A stretch of DNA of 64,000 nucleotides from the NCBI GenBank assembly GCA_028065725.1, contig JAPTVL010000387.1:62001-126000 (forward strand), given 5' to 3'. How positions within the stretch are numbered: the first letter of the stretch is position 1; every line of letters begins with the position of its first letter. Position numbers and translations under genes: made by a program. This DNA is from Betaproteobacteria bacterium (GTDB lineage Bacteria > Pseudomonadota > Gammaproteobacteria > Burkholderiales > Rhodocyclaceae). The notes under the pieces are model-generated. The model did not search any database. It was not told where the DNA came from and was given only the letters and a program-made list of their open reading frames with translations. Below, in pieces: positions 45,301 to 58,925 of the stretch.

Positions 45301-45729
45301 ATGACGCAAAAATGGCTGGTGCCGATCGACGGCTCCGAAATCGCGCTGCACTCGATCGACTGGATCATCAGACACGTCACGGCATGGCGCGAACCGCCGC
45401 ACCTCCACCTGATCAACGTCCAGGTGATGCTGCCCAACGATATCGGCCGCTTCATCAGCGCCGAAGCGCTGCGCGACTTCCATCTCGAAACCGGCATGGC
45501 GGCCCTGGCCCCCGCACGCGACCGCCTCACCGCGGCCGGCCTGGTCCCTGAACTGCACGTACTGGTGGGCGACCCGGCAACCGCCATCACGGAATTTGCC
45601 GACAGCCATGGCTGCAGCCAGATCCTGATCGGCACCCACGGCAACAGTGGCCTCACCGGCACCCTGCTCGGCTCGGTGGCGATGAAGGTGGTGCACCACG
45701 CGCACGTGCCGGTGCTGCTGGTGCGATAG
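45301..45729 (+). CDS. Universal stress protein (UspA family)
   Basis: 142 residues. Opens WLVPIDGSEIALHSIDWIIR and closes with the nucleotide-binding G2XG9X(S/T) pattern (GTHGNSGLTGTLLGSVAMKV) and VLLVR end, so it is an ATP-binding type Usp. Cytoplasmic. Directly downstream of terC, probably cotranscribed. Confidence 0.9.
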   Translation: MTQKWLVPIDGSEIALHSIDWIIRHVTAWREPPHLHLINVQVMLPNDIGRFISAEALRDFHLETGMAALAPARDRLTAAGLVPELHVLVGDPATAITEFADSHGCSQILIGTHGNSGLTGTLLGSVAMKVVHHAHVPVLLVR

Positions 45730-45731
45730 CC

Positions 45732-45753
45732 CGCCGTAGCGCCAGCGCCGACT
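45732..45753 (-). repeat. Dispersed 22-nt repeat, copy 5 (after the usp gene)
   Basis: Exact reverse-strand match to AGTCGGCGYTGG-N3-TACGGCG, two bases after the usp stop codon. Confidence 0.8.
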
Positions 45754-45812
45754 TTCGCGGATAGCCCAGCGCGGCCCGTTCAAGCAGAGCCGCCGCAGGC
45801 GGCCTGACCTGG

Positions 45813-45847
45813 TCACCCCCTTTCCTGGAAAGGGGGCCGGGGGGATA
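45813..45847. repeat. Dispersed hairpin repeat, copy B
   Basis: CCCCCTTTCC (45816-45825) and GGAAAGGGGG (45827-45836) form a perfect 10-bp inverted repeat, followed by a GGGGGGATAG tail. Related to 38652-38687. No T-run on either side, so it is not an intrinsic terminator. Confidence 0.5.
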
Positions 45848-45853
45848 GCCCAT

Positions 45854-45894
45854 CAAAAACGCTTCCCACCAATCGCAAAGCGATTGGTGGGAAG
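45854..45894 (-). terminator. Rho-independent terminator of rnpB
   Basis: A perfect 15-bp stem (CTTCCCACCAATCGC and its complement, 3-base loop) at 45862-45894, followed on the minus strand by CGTTTTTG. It directly abuts the RNase P RNA 3' end. Confidence 0.9.
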
Positions 45895-46247
45895 TCCGCC
45901 GATAAGCCGGGTTCTGTCGTGGGCAACCATTCCTCTGGGACCGCCGTTGCCGGCGGCCTCTAGCAGCCTACCCGGGAGCGGCGCGAGCCACGCCAATGCC
46001 CCCCTATTTGGCCTTGCCCCGAATGAGGTTTGCCGTGCCGTCCGTGTTACCACGTCCGCGGTGGGCTCTTACCCCACCATTTCACCCTTACCGGCTCTTG
46101 CGAGCTTAGGCGGTATCTTTCTGTTGCACTGTCTGTCGCCTTGGGTCTTTCGACTTATAGCGCCCGGCCGTTAGCCGGCATTCCGCTCTATGGGGCCCGG
46201 ACTTTCCTCCAACCACTTGCGTGATCAGCGGTTGCCTGGCGAACTTC
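45893..46247 (-). ncRNA. rnpB: RNase P RNA, bacterial class A
   Basis: Catalytic RNA that matures tRNA 5' ends. On the minus strand it opens GAAGTTCGCCAGGC, then GGAGGAAAGTCCGGGC with CCATAG (P4 5' region), AGTGCAACAGAAAG, GGTAAGGGTGAAAUGG-like text, GGTAAGAGCCCACCGC, GGCAAGGCCAAATAGGGG, CCCGGGTAGGCTGCT and CACGACAGAACCCGGCTTAT near the 3' end. Length of about 355 nt is normal. A TACAAT -10 lies at 46256-46261 on the minus strand. The 5' end overlaps the DUF3025 stop by about 23 bases. Ends are set by analogy with E. coli and may shift a few bases. Confidence 0.96.
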
Positions 46248-47025
46248 CCGGGCGCATTGTACGCGCCGGACGGAACTGGCGCCGGTCGTCGTAGTAATCG
46301 GGCCGCTCGTTGTTGGCGGTGGCGCCGGGGATGCCGAGCAGGGGCAGCGGCTGCCAGTCGCGCGGCGAAAAATTCCCGGTGTCGAAGCGTGCCGCCAGAC
46401 GCGAGTCCAGCGCGCTGCACGCTGCCGGCTCCGGCAACTCCAGCCATGCCGTGTCGAGTTCGAGGAACAGCGCCTTGCCGCACAGGCCGACGAAGGGTGC
46501 GGCAAGCGCATCGTGGCTGGCATGGCCGAAGACGATGAAGCGCATGCTGTGCAGCAGCTCCGCGCGCCGGTCGACGAAGACTTCGCGCCAGCGATGCGCG
46601 CACAGGCCCGACCAGAGTTCAGGCGTGCATCCGGCGACCACCACGCCGCATTCGTCGAACTGGGTCAGCGCATCGCGCAGCGCGCCGCGTTCGGCACGGC
46701 CCTGGCGGCGCGCGTCCGTGAGCGCCGCAAAATGGCGCCGGTTGAGTGCCGCCTTGGTCAGCGGCAAGGCCAGCCAGATCAGCGCATTGAACAGGTCATG
46801 CCGGTTGCCGGGGCGTGTCGCGATTTCGCCGGCAAGGAAAGCACGCTCCTCGTAGCCGTCCGCACCACCGAAGGGCTCGACAAAACGCAGGGCGACGCCA
46901 CCGCCGGTGACCAGCTCTTGCTCGCGGGCCAGGGCGTTGAGCCGAGCCAGGTCCGGCGTGCCGCCCGTGAGCCACGGTCGCAGAAACACCGATAGAGGAT
47001 GCAGCCCTGCGCCGTCCGGATTCAC
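46225..47025 (-). CDS. DUF3025 family protein
   Basis: 266 residues, unknown function, probably cytoplasmic. Recognised by RHDLFNALIWLALPLTKAALN near residue 75 and the C-terminal PLPLLGIPGATANNERPDYY. The stop lies about 23 bases inside the 5' end of rnpB on the same strand, so the rnpB promoter must lie within this coding sequence. It starts 16 bases after pyrC, with which it may be cotranscribed. Confidence 0.85.
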   Translation of the reverse strand: MNPDGAGLHPLSVFLRPWLTGGTPDLARLNALAREQELVTGGGVALRFVEPFGGADGYEERAFLAGEIATRPGNRHDLFNALIWLALPLTKAALNRRHFAALTDARRQGRAERGALRDALTQFDECGVVVAGCTPELWSGLCAHRWREVFVDRRAELLHSMRFIVFGHASHDALAAPFVGLCGKALFLELDTAWLELPEPAACSALDSRLAARFDTGNFSPRDWQPLPLLGIPGATANNERPDYYDDRRQFRPARTMRPGSSPGNR

Positions 47026-47041
47026 GGCCCGATGCGGCGAA

Positions 47042-48076
47042 TCAGGCCAGGCACCAGGTTATCGATTCGCCGGCACGCAGCGGCACCAGCCGGTCGCCGG
47101 CCAGATAATCGAGACTCGCCGGCACGGCCGTCGCCTCGCGCCGCAGCGTGATCTTCTCCGTATTGCGCGGCAGCCCGTACCAGTCCGGGCCATGAAAGCT
47201 GGCAAAGGCTTCCAGCTTGTCCAGCGCCCCGGCCGCCTCGAAGGCTTCGGCATACAGCTCGATGCCGGCATTGGCGGTGTAGCAGCCGGCGCAGCCGCAG
47301 GCTGCCTCCTTGGTGCTTTGCCCGTGCGGCGCCGAATCGGTGCCGAGGAAGAACTTCGGATTACCGGAGATCGCCGCGGCGACCAGCGCCTGGCGGTGGC
47401 TCTCGCGTTTCAGCACCGGCAGGCAGTAATGGTGCGGACGGATGCCGCCGGCGAAAATCGCATTGCGGTTGAGCAGCAGGTGGTGGGCGGTCAGCGTGCC
47501 CGCCACGTTGGCGCCGTGCTGCAGGACGAAGGCGATGCCGTCGCTGGTCGTGATGTGCTCGAGCACCAGTCTCAATTTCGGAAACTCGCGCAGCAGCGGC
47601 CGCAGCACGGTATCGATGAACACCGCCTCGCGATCGAAGATGTCGACCGCCTGATCCGTGACCTCGCCATGCACCAGCAGCGGCACGCCGAGCTGCTCCA
47701 TGCGCGCCAGCGTCGCTGCGCACTTCTTCAGGTCGCTGACGCCGGCATCCGAATTCGTGGTGGCGCCGGCCGGATAAAGCTTGACGGCATGGACGAAACC
47801 GCTGGCCTTGACCGCGTCGATCTCGGCCGGCGGCAGGTTGTCGGTCAGGTACAGGGTCATCAGCGGAATGAAATTCATCCCTGCCGGCAGCGCTGCGAGA
47901 ATCCGCTCGCGGTAGGCCGCCGCCAGCGCCACCGTGGTCACCGGCGGCTTCAGGTTGGGCATGACGATGGCACGGGCGAAGCGCCGTGCGGTATCGGGCA
48001 GCACGGCGGCCAGCGCAGCGCCGTCGCGCAGGTGCAGATGCCAGTCGTCGGGGCGGGTCAGTGTAAGGGTCTGCAT
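47042..48076 (-). CDS. pyrC: Dihydroorotase (class II)
   Basis: Zinc enzyme of pyrimidine synthesis closing carbamoyl-aspartate to dihydroorotate. 344 residues, the PyrC class II length. Metal ligands in [10 protein letters not shown], carboxylated Lys in [18 protein letters not shown], His in LLVHGEVTD and LVLEHITT, and catalytic Asp in [10 protein letters not shown]. Nine bases separate it from rsmI. Confidence 0.96.
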   Translation of the reverse strand: MQTLTLTRPDDWHLHLRDGAALAAVLPDTARRFARAIVMPNLKPPVTTVALAAAYRERILAALPAGMNFIPLMTLYLTDNLPPAEIDAVKASGFVHAVKLYPAGATTNSDAGVSDLKKCAATLARMEQLGVPLLVHGEVTDQAVDIFDREAVFIDTVLRPLLREFPKLRLVLEHITTSDGIAFVLQHGANVAGTLTAHHLLLNRNAIFAGGIRPHHYCLPVLKRESHRQALVAAAISGNPKFFLGTDSAPHGQSTKEAACGCAGCYTANAGIELYAEAFEAAGALDKLEAFASFHGPDWYGLPRNTEKITLRREATAVPASLDYLAGDRLVPLRAGESITWCLA

Positions 48077-48084
48077 GGGGCGAA

Positions 48085-48924
48085 TTATAAATCCTGGGCC
48101 TTCAGTGCCAGTGCCCGCGCGTAGAGCGCGTTCTTCGGCTGGCCGGTGATTTCGGCGGCAAGCCTGGCCGCCTGCTTGACCGGCAGTTCGGCCAGCAGCG
48201 CCGCCAGCACGCGCTCGGTTTCGGCGTCCATGCCCGCGCGCGGCGGCGGCGCCGAGACCACCAGGACGAACTCGCCACGCTGACGATTGGCATCGGCCGC
48301 GAGCCAGGCCGGCGCCTCCGCCAGCGGCATGCGTTCGATCTGCTCGAACAGCTTGGTCAGTTCGCGGGCGACGACGATCTCGCGCTGCGGCTCCAGTAGT
48401 GCCACCAGTTCGCCGACGGTTTCGACCACCCGATGCGGCGCCTCGTAGAACACCAGCGCCGCATCGATGCCTGCCAGTTGCCCGATCGCCGTCCTGCGGG
48501 CGCCGACTTTCGCCGGCAGGAAGCCGACGAACAGAAAGTGTGGATCGGCAAGTCCGGCCGCCGAGAGTGCCGCAATCGCCGCATTCGGCCCCGGCAGCGG
48601 AATCACGCGGAAGCCCGCCGCACGCACTGCCGCCACCGTGCGCGCGCCAGGATCGGAAATGCCCGGCGTGCCGGCATCCGAAACCAGCGCGACGCGCTTG
48701 CCTTCGCCGAGCAGGCGGATCAGCTTGTCGGCGGCAGCGTTCTCGTTGTGCTGATGCAGCGCCAGCGTGGGCACCTTGATGCCGTGATGATCGAGCAGGT
48801 GGCGCGCATGACGCGTGTCCTCGCAGGCCACCAGGTCGACGCCGCGCAGGGTTTCCAGCGCGCGCAGGCTGATGTCGCCGAGGTTTCCGATCGGCGTGGC
48901 GACGACATACAATGCATTTTCCAT
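48085..48924 (-). CDS. rsmI: 16S rRNA (cytidine-1402-2'-O)-methyltransferase
   Basis: SAM-dependent ribosome modification enzyme (tetrapyrrole-methylase fold), 279 residues from ATG 48924; ATG 48933 is an alternative. Motifs [67 protein letters not shown] and FYEAPHRV. Divergent from yraN with a gap of only 15 bases, the usual rsmI/yraN arrangement. Confidence 0.95.
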   Translation of the reverse strand: MENALYVVATPIGNLGDISLRALETLRGVDLVACEDTRHARHLLDHHGIKVPTLALHQHNENAAADKLIRLLGEGKRVALVSDAGTPGISDPGARTVAAVRAAGFRVIPLPGPNAAIAALSAAGLADPHFLFVGFLPAKVGARRTAIGQLAGIDAALVFYEAPHRVVETVGELVALLEPQREIVVARELTKLFEQIERMPLAEAPAWLAADANRQRGEFVLVVSAPPPRAGMDAETERVLAALLAELPVKQAARLAAEITGQPKNALYARALALKAQDL

Positions 48925-48939
48925 GTCCGGCATTCTTGC

Positions 48940-49273
48940 ATGAACACGCGGCAAGCCAAAGGCGCAGCGGCGGAACAGTTGGCGGCCGATTATCTGCAAC
49001 GCCAGGGGCTCAGGCTGCTCGAGCGCAACTTCCGCGTCCGCGGCGGCGAGATCGACCTGGTCTGCCGCGACGGCAAGACCACGGTGTTCGTCGAGGTGCG
49101 CCTGCGCAGCCGCGGCGATTTCGGCGGCGCCGCGGCCAGCATCACGGCCGCCAAGCAGGCGCGGCTGATCCTCGCCGCGCGCCACTGGCTGCTGCGTCAT
49201 GGTGAAACGCCCTGTCGCTTCGACTGCATCCTGCTCGAGGATCTCGAATCGAAAAACATCGAATGGCTGCGCG

Positions 49274-49293
<20 letters not shown>
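48940..49293 (+). CDS. yraN: YraN family (UPF0102) endonuclease-like protein
   Basis: 117 residues from ATG 48940. Restriction-endonuclease-like fold with [20 protein letters not shown], the [12 protein letters not shown] strand and [20 protein letters not shown] (Asp and Glu-x-Arg core). The cellular role is not established. The last 20 bases overlap the HIRAN gene. Confidence 0.92.
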
Positions 49294-50981
<1,688 letters not shown>

Positions 50982-50988
50982 AGCGCGC

Positions 50989-51486
50989 TTGGCAATTATC
51001 AACCCCGGAGCGCCGGCCTTCGAGGCCAAGATCACCGCTCCCGCCGATCTGGCAGCGCGCCTCGCGCTGCTGCCGCGACCGCTGGTGTTCACCAACGGCT
51101 GTTTCGACATCCTGCATCGTGGCCACGTGACGTATCTGGCGCAGGCCCGCAGCCTCGGCGCAGCGCTGATCGTCGCCGCCAATTCGGACGCGTCGGTCAA
51201 GCGTCTGGGCAAAGGCGACGACCGCCCGGTGAATCCGCTGGCCGACCGCATGGCGCTGCTGGCCGCACTCGAATGCGTCGCGCTGGTCACCTGGTTCGAC
51301 GAGGACACACCGCTCGCGCGCATTCTCGACTGCCGGCCGGACGTGCTGGTCAAGGGCGGCGACTGGCCGCTGGAAAAAATCGTCGGCTACCGCGAAGTCA
51401 GCGCCTGGGGCGGCAGCGTGCATTCGATCCCCTTCATCCACGAGCGCTCAACCACGGCGCTGATGCAGAAGATCCGCCGGCTTTAA
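50989..51486 (+). CDS. rfaE2: D-glycero-beta-D-manno-heptose 1-phosphate adenylyltransferase
   Basis: Nucleotidyltransferase domain of HldE as a stand-alone protein, 165 residues. ATP-binding TNGCFDILHRGHVTYLAQAR, then VAANSDASVKRLGKGDDRPV and VLVKGGDWPLEKIVG. The start is taken as TTG 50989 (AGAAGTAGAG upstream), seven bases after the BON gene. Gives ADP-heptose for the LPS core, in line with gmhA close by. A copy of the dispersed 22-nt repeat begins right after its stop. Confidence 0.9.
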   Translation: MAIINPGAPAFEAKITAPADLAARLALLPRPLVFTNGCFDILHRGHVTYLAQARSLGAALIVAANSDASVKRLGKGDDRPVNPLADRMALLAALECVALVTWFDEDTPLARILDCRPDVLVKGGDWPLEKIVGYREVSAWGGSVHSIPFIHERSTTALMQKIRRL

Positions 51487-51487
51487 A

Positions 51488-51509
51488 AGTCGGCGTTGGC
51501 AATACGGCG
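51488..51509 (+). repeat. Dispersed 22-nt repeat, copy 6 (after rfaE2)
   Basis: Matches AGTCGGCGYTGG-N3-TACGGCG exactly. Fills the 24-bp convergent gap between the rfaE2 stop and the stop of the TAXI gene. Confidence 0.8.
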
Positions 51510-51510
51510 T

Positions 51511-52824
51511 TTATGCAGTCGTGCGGCGCAGGATGATGGCGCGCACCAGGTCGATATGCACACGCAGGGTGTACAGCATGTCGGAGAAGGCCAGCGGCGT
51601 GCGAATCATGCTGGCATCGATCTCGATGCGGTCGAGCTTCTCCAGCCATTCGGCGCGAGTGTGCGCGCCGGGGTTCTCATTGACTTCATTCTCGAGAAAC
51701 TTCAGCTCGCCGTAGCGCCGGTAGATGCGCGAACGCACCCGCCAGCCATACAGCTGCGGTGCGAACTTGAACAGCGGCAGCAGCACCGCGAGCAGCGGCA
51801 CCAGCATCACCACCATGCGGTCGATCAGGGTCGCTGCCCAGAACGGCATGTAGCGCTGCAGGAAGGGTTTGCCCGAGGCATAGTAGCGCGCGGCCTCCTT
51901 CGATTGCGGGAAATCACTGTGTCCGGCGCGCGGGAATTCGCCGGGCTTCTGGAACACGCCCGGCTCGCCATGAACTTCGCTCGCCACCTGCATCAGCAGG
52001 CCGACCAGCGCCGGATGCGTATCCTCGCGCACCAGCAGGGTCGTCATCGGCGAAACCAGCTGGATGTCGCGCGGCGGAATTTCCAGCGTCAGGTCGATGG
52101 CGCCGCGCGGCAGCACCAGTTGCGCCAGATAGGGAAAGCGCCGCGCATAGGCCTCGGCATGGGTCAGGCTCATCAGGCGCACGCCCGGCGTGTAGAGCAG
52201 CGACCAGACCAGCGAGGACTGGGTCGGACCGACCACGAACACGGCATCGATTTCGTTTTTCTGCAGGCGCTCGATGAGCCCCAGGCCGCCCTCTGCTATC
52301 AGCCGGGTGTTCTTTGCGTCAATGCCGTTGGCCGCCAGCAGTTCGGTGGCGAGATGCTGTGTACCGCTGCCGGCGCCGCCGATGGCGACACGCTTGCCCT
52401 TGAGATCGAGGATCTTGTCGCCGCCGCGCAATGCCGCCTCGCGGCAGAAAATCCACAGCGGCTCGTGATAGAAGTCGCCGAGCGAAAGCAGCTGCTCCCG
52501 TTCGCCCGGGCGCGCCGTACCGCCCTGGATGAAGGCGGCATCGACCGCGAACGCCGGGTCGCGCAGACGCTGCAGGTTTTCCAGCGAACCGGCGGACGGT
52601 TTCTCCACCAGGGTGATCCCGTAGCGCGCCAGCATGTCCTTGTAGCGCGCGGCAAACAGCTGATAGGCGCCACCCTCGCCGCCGGTGCTGAGGATCAATC
52701 GCTCGGGCGGCGCCGGCTTGATGAATTGCGCCGCCAGCCAGAACGCTCCGATCACCAGCAGCAGGGAGGGCAACGCGACAAATACCAGGTCGCGCCAGGA
52801 AAGGTGTTTGAGTTTTTCGGGCAT
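51511..52824 (-). CDS. TAXI family (TRAP-associated) solute-binding protein, membrane-anchored
   Basis: 437 residues. An N-terminal uncleaved-looking helix (VFVALPSLLLVIGAFWLAAQ) precedes a TAXI-type binding fold (RLILSTGGEGGAYQLFAARY, VAIGGAGSGTQHLATELLAA, DAVFVVGPTQSSLVWSLLY). A second helix near residue 340 (MVVMLVPLLAVLLPLFKF) is followed by a charged cytoplasmic tail of about 75 residues. No TRAP permease is adjacent. The double-anchored form suggests a sensory or accessory role rather than transport. A TATAAT on the minus strand (52854-52859) may be its -10. Convergent with rfaE2. Confidence 0.8.
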   Translation of the reverse strand: MPEKLKHLSWRDLVFVALPSLLLVIGAFWLAAQFIKPAPPERLILSTGGEGGAYQLFAARYKDMLARYGITLVEKPSAGSLENLQRLRDPAFAVDAAFIQGGTARPGEREQLLSLGDFYHEPLWIFCREAALRGGDKILDLKGKRVAIGGAGSGTQHLATELLAANGIDAKNTRLIAEGGLGLIERLQKNEIDAVFVVGPTQSSLVWSLLYTPGVRLMSLTHAEAYARRFPYLAQLVLPRGAIDLTLEIPPRDIQLVSPMTTLLVREDTHPALVGLLMQVASEVHGEPGVFQKPGEFPRAGHSDFPQSKEAARYYASGKPFLQRYMPFWAATLIDRMVVMLVPLLAVLLPLFKFAPQLYGWRVRSRIYRRYGELKFLENEVNENPGAHTRAEWLEKLDRIEIDASMIRTPLAFSDMLYTLRVHIDLVRAIILRRTTA

Positions 52825-52978
52825 GGGTGATTTGCGCAGGCGGGTTGACGGACATTATAGGCAGACCGTTTGCCCCGCCCCCGACGTACAGCTGACGTGA
52901 CCGGCGCACCCATTGAAAATGGCCCTGATTTCCCAGGGCATTCCGCAGAAGCCTTACGAGCTCAGTCGCAGGTGAACC

Positions 52979-53434
52979 TCAGAACGGGATATCGTCCTCG
53001 AAGTCATTGAAGCTGCCACCGGCCGGCTGCGCTGCCGGCGCCGGGCGACTGCCACCGCTGCTGCCACCGCTGCTGTCGCGTGGCGGCGCATCGCCCATAC
53101 CCTGGCGGCCGCCGAGCATCTGCATGCGATCGCCGCGGACTTCCGTGGTGTAGCGATCCTGGCCTTCCTTGTCCTGCCACTTGCGGGTGCGGATCGAACC
53201 CTCGACGTAAATCTGCGAACCCTTTTTCAGGTACTGCCCGCAGACCTCGGCCTGGCGTCCGAAGAAGCTGACGCGGTGCCATTCGGTGGCTTCCTGCTTG
53301 TTGCCGTCCTTGTCCTTCCATTGGTCGGTGGTGGCCACGCGCAGGTTGGCGACCGCTTCGCCGCTCGGCAGATAGCGCATTTCCGGATCGGCGCCGAGAT
53401 TGCCCACGAGTATCACTTTGTTGACTGACGCCAT
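52979..53434 (-). CDS. ssb: Single-stranded DNA-binding protein
   Basis: 151 residues. OB-fold [40 protein letters not shown] and [20 protein letters not shown], then a Gly/Ser/Pro/Ala-rich linker and the acidic tip [10 protein letters not shown] that recruits repair and replication proteins. Preceded by the YajR-type MFS gene after 12 bases, a common betaproteobacterial pairing near uvrA. Confidence 0.96.
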   Translation of the reverse strand: MASVNKVILVGNLGADPEMRYLPSGEAVANLRVATTDQWKDKDGNKQEATEWHRVSFFGRQAEVCGQYLKKGSQIYVEGSIRTRKWQDKEGQDRYTTEVRGDRMQMLGGRQGMGDAPPRDSSGGSSGGSRPAPAAQPAGGSFNDFEDDIPF

Positions 53435-53446
53435 GCCTATTCCTCC

Positions 53447-54682
53447 TCAGGATTTTGTATCAAGTATGCCATGCGCCGCGGGCGCCGCGGCAACGATCCG
53501 CCGCAGCGGCACCGGCGGCATGGTGGCAGCCGCCAGCAGCCAGAGTGCGACCATCGCGGCGGCGCCGATGAAGACGGCGCCCGCGTCGTAATTTTTCACC
53601 AGCCAGCCGCCCAGCGCGCCGCCGAGGAACAGGCCGAGCGCCTGCGTGGTGTTGTACACGCCGAGCGCCGCACCCTTGGCGCGTGGCGGGGCGATGCGTG
53701 AAATCAGCGAAGGCAGCATGGCTTCGAGGATGTTGAAGGCGACGAAGAAGCTCAGCAGACCGCCGGCCACGAACAGAAAACTGCTGCTGCCCAGCCACAT
53801 CACCAGCAGCGTGGCCAGCAGCAGGCCGATGGCGGCGACGAATACCGGCTGCACCTTGTTGCGCTTCTCGGCCAGGATGATGGCCGGCACCATCAGCACG
53901 AAGGACGCCAGCACCGCCGGCAGGTAGACCTTCCAGTGCGAGGCCAGCGGCAGGTCACCGTAGCGGATCAGCAGGCCGGGCACCACGACGAACATCGCCA
54001 TCTGCACCATGTGCAGGGTAAAGATGCCGAAATTCAGCCGCAACAACTGGGTATCCAGCAGAACTTCGTGAAACCGCGGCTCCGGCCCCGGCGGCAGCGG
54101 CGGCGCCGGCGGAACGACATGGGTCACCAAACCGATGGCGGCAATCGCCAGGGCGGCCGTCATCCAGAAGATTCCGGCCATGCCGATCGCGGCGTACAGC
54201 GCCGGCGCGGCGACCAGCGAAATGGCGAAGACCAGCCCGATCGAGGAGCCGATCATGGCCATGACCTTGGTCCGGTGCTGCTCGCGCGTCAGGTCGGCGG
54301 CCAGCGCCGTGACGGCGGCAGAAATCGCCCCGGCGCCCTGCAGCACCCGGCCCACGATCGTCCACCAGATATCCGCGGACAGCGCCGCCACCGCCGAACC
54401 GAAAGCGAACAAGAGCAGACCGATGACGATCACCCGCTTGCGCCCAAAACGGTCGGCGGCCATGCCGAAGGGAATCTGGAACATCGCCTGGGTCAGGCCG
54501 TAGGCGCCCAGAGCGATGCCGACCAGGGTCAGGTCGTCGCCGCCGGGAATCGATTGCGCGTGGATCGCGAACACCGGCAGGATCAGGAACAGCCCGAGCA
54601 TGCGCAGCGCAAAAATCGAGGCGAGGGCGCCGCCGGCGCGCTTCTCGTCGCGGCTCATGGCGTCTGGAGTGGGGGAAAGCAT
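53447..54682 (-). CDS. MFS transporter, YajR-like
   Basis: Twelve-helix carrier, 411 residues from ATG 54682; ATGs at 54724 and 54658 are in frame and possible. Helix 1-2 region ASIFALRMLGLFLILPVFAI, motif A GMAADRFGRKRVIVIGLLLF, GRVLQGAGAISAAVTALAAD and LNFGIFTLHMVQMAMFVVVP match YajR-type proteins. It lacks the C-terminal YAM domain of E. coli YajR. The substrate is unknown. Upstream of ssb, divergent from a cyclase-like gene. Confidence 0.85.
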   Translation of the reverse strand: MLSPTPDAMSRDEKRAGGALASIFALRMLGLFLILPVFAIHAQSIPGGDDLTLVGIALGAYGLTQAMFQIPFGMAADRFGRKRVIVIGLLLFAFGSAVAALSADIWWTIVGRVLQGAGAISAAVTALAADLTREQHRTKVMAMIGSSIGLVFAISLVAAPALYAAIGMAGIFWMTAALAIAAIGLVTHVVPPAPPLPPGPEPRFHEVLLDTQLLRLNFGIFTLHMVQMAMFVVVPGLLIRYGDLPLASHWKVYLPAVLASFVLMVPAIILAEKRNKVQPVFVAAIGLLLATLLVMWLGSSSFLFVAGGLLSFFVAFNILEAMLPSLISRIAPPRAKGAALGVYNTTQALGLFLGGALGGWLVKNYDAGAVFIGAAAMVALWLLAAATMPPVPLRRIVAAAPAAHGILDTKS

Positions 54683-54920
54683 GGGGCTCAGTCGGGGTTG
54701 CGGAGCATCGGCATCCGTTGGCAAGTATCAAATGCGGCGGCACGCTGTCAGCGGGAGGTGTCAGCGCGAAACCGTGCATTAAAGCACGAATGGCCGGCCG
54801 GCGTCATTCGCTGCGCCGGGAACAAACACCAGGGGTGGGCCGATGCCGCGGACGGACGAAACCTGATTCACGCTTTGTGCTCGGTCGCTGGCAAACTGGC
54901 GATTTTTGATGGAGGACATC

Positions 54921-55547
54921 GTGTCATTCACGCGACAGATCATCTCCCGCGCCTCGACCGACCGGCTTGAACTGCTGATCGAGGAACGCTCGCAGCCCGG
55001 TGCGAACCGCGAACGCATCGACGAACGCATCTGGAACCTGTTCGGCGAGCGCTGGGCAGTGCTCTATACCGATTTGTCGGGCTTCTCGCGCCGTGTCGCC
55101 GAGTTCGGCATCATTCATTTCCTGCAAACCATCTACGCCTCGCATCGGCTGCTGGTGCCGGTGATCCAGTACGGCAACGGCGTACTGCTGAAGACCGAGG
55201 GCGACAGCCTGATGGTCATCTATCGCCGGCCCGACGATGCGGTGCGCAGCGCCATCGCGATGCAGCAGTGCTGCCAGCGTTACAACCTGGCGCAGAAACC
55301 CGAAGACAAGGTGCTGCTCTGCATCGGCATCGGCTACGGCGACGTGCTGCGCATCGGCGAGGACGACATTTACGGCGCGGAGGTCAATGCCGCCTGCAAG
55401 CTGGGCGAGGACCGGGCGCAGGACGATGAGATCCTGATCACCGGCCCGGTGGCGCGGTCCATCACCCTGCCGCCGGGTACGCGACTCGAAGCGCTGGACG
55501 ATGCGCCGCCGGGCACGGACCAGGCGCACCGGCTGGTCTACTGCTGA
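54921..55547 (+). CDS. Class III nucleotide cyclase domain protein
   Basis: 208 residues if it starts at GTG 54921, which has GGAGG five bases before it; ATG 54909 is in frame. After about 40 residues comes a CHD fold: WAVLYTDLSGFSRRVAEFGI with the first metal Asp, LLKTEGDSLMVIYRRPDDAV with the second metal-site Asp, then a C-terminal strand with GYGDVLRIGEDDIYGAEVN. Metal ligands are kept, but the transition-state Asn/Arg pair is hard to place, so activity is uncertain. No sensor domain. It stands between the yajR-ssb pair and uvrA. Confidence 0.75.
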   Translation: MSFTRQIISRASTDRLELLIEERSQPGANRERIDERIWNLFGERWAVLYTDLSGFSRRVAEFGIIHFLQTIYASHRLLVPVIQYGNGVLLKTEGDSLMVIYRRPDDAVRSAIAMQQCCQRYNLAQKPEDKVLLCIGIGYGDVLRIGEDDIYGAEVNAACKLGEDRAQDDEILITGPVARSITLPPGTRLEALDDAPPGTDQAHRLVYC

Positions 55548-55652
55548 GCACGGCGCAGTAACAGCCCCAACCGCCACAGGGTCTCGGGCGCGGTGGCTAT
55601 CGAATCCCCGGCGGGGTATAGTCTTTGGTTGCCCCAAACTCAATCCCGCATC

Positions 55653-58522
<2,870 letters not shown>

Positions 58523-58526
<4 letters not shown>

Positions 58527-58855
58527 GCGGCTTCGAGAACTACGCCCGCGAAGCCGGTCAGCTCGAGCACGAAATCGAGACCAAGGGCGTGATCCTCGGT
58601 ATCGACTGGAACGATGCCGGGCAGGTGCGCGAACTGGCGCGCCAGGCCTTTGACTGCAAGCTCGGCGCGATCGACTGCGAACCCGACGAACCGCTCGATC
58701 GGGCACGCCTGGAACTCTTCGGCCTGGCGCAGCTGATGCTGACCGTGATGAAGGAAAGCGCCGAGCAGGATTTTCATACCCATGGCGGCGCGGTGTGGAA
58801 AGCCTTTGCCCGCGCCTTGTGGGCGGAGCACGATTTGCGTCAGGGCAAGCCCTGA
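58523..58855 (+). CDS. Small conserved-looking hypothetical protein
   Basis: 110 residues, acidic, no signal peptide or membrane segment. Begins [20 protein letters not shown]. Contains a helical middle ([20 protein letters not shown]) and ends [20 protein letters not shown] do not recognise a family. Four-base overlap with uvrA implies translation coupling, so a link to uvrA expression is likely, though function is open. Confidence 0.75.
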
Positions 58856-58925
58856 CGCAAATCAATCGCGCCTGGCGCCGGTTCGGGCATGGGTTAAACT
58901 TGGCACTGGAAAGCGAGGATATCCC

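Noticed and set aside
55550..55652. LexA/SOS box upstream of uvrA
   Set aside because: No CTGT-N8-ACAG-like sequence is present in the gap.
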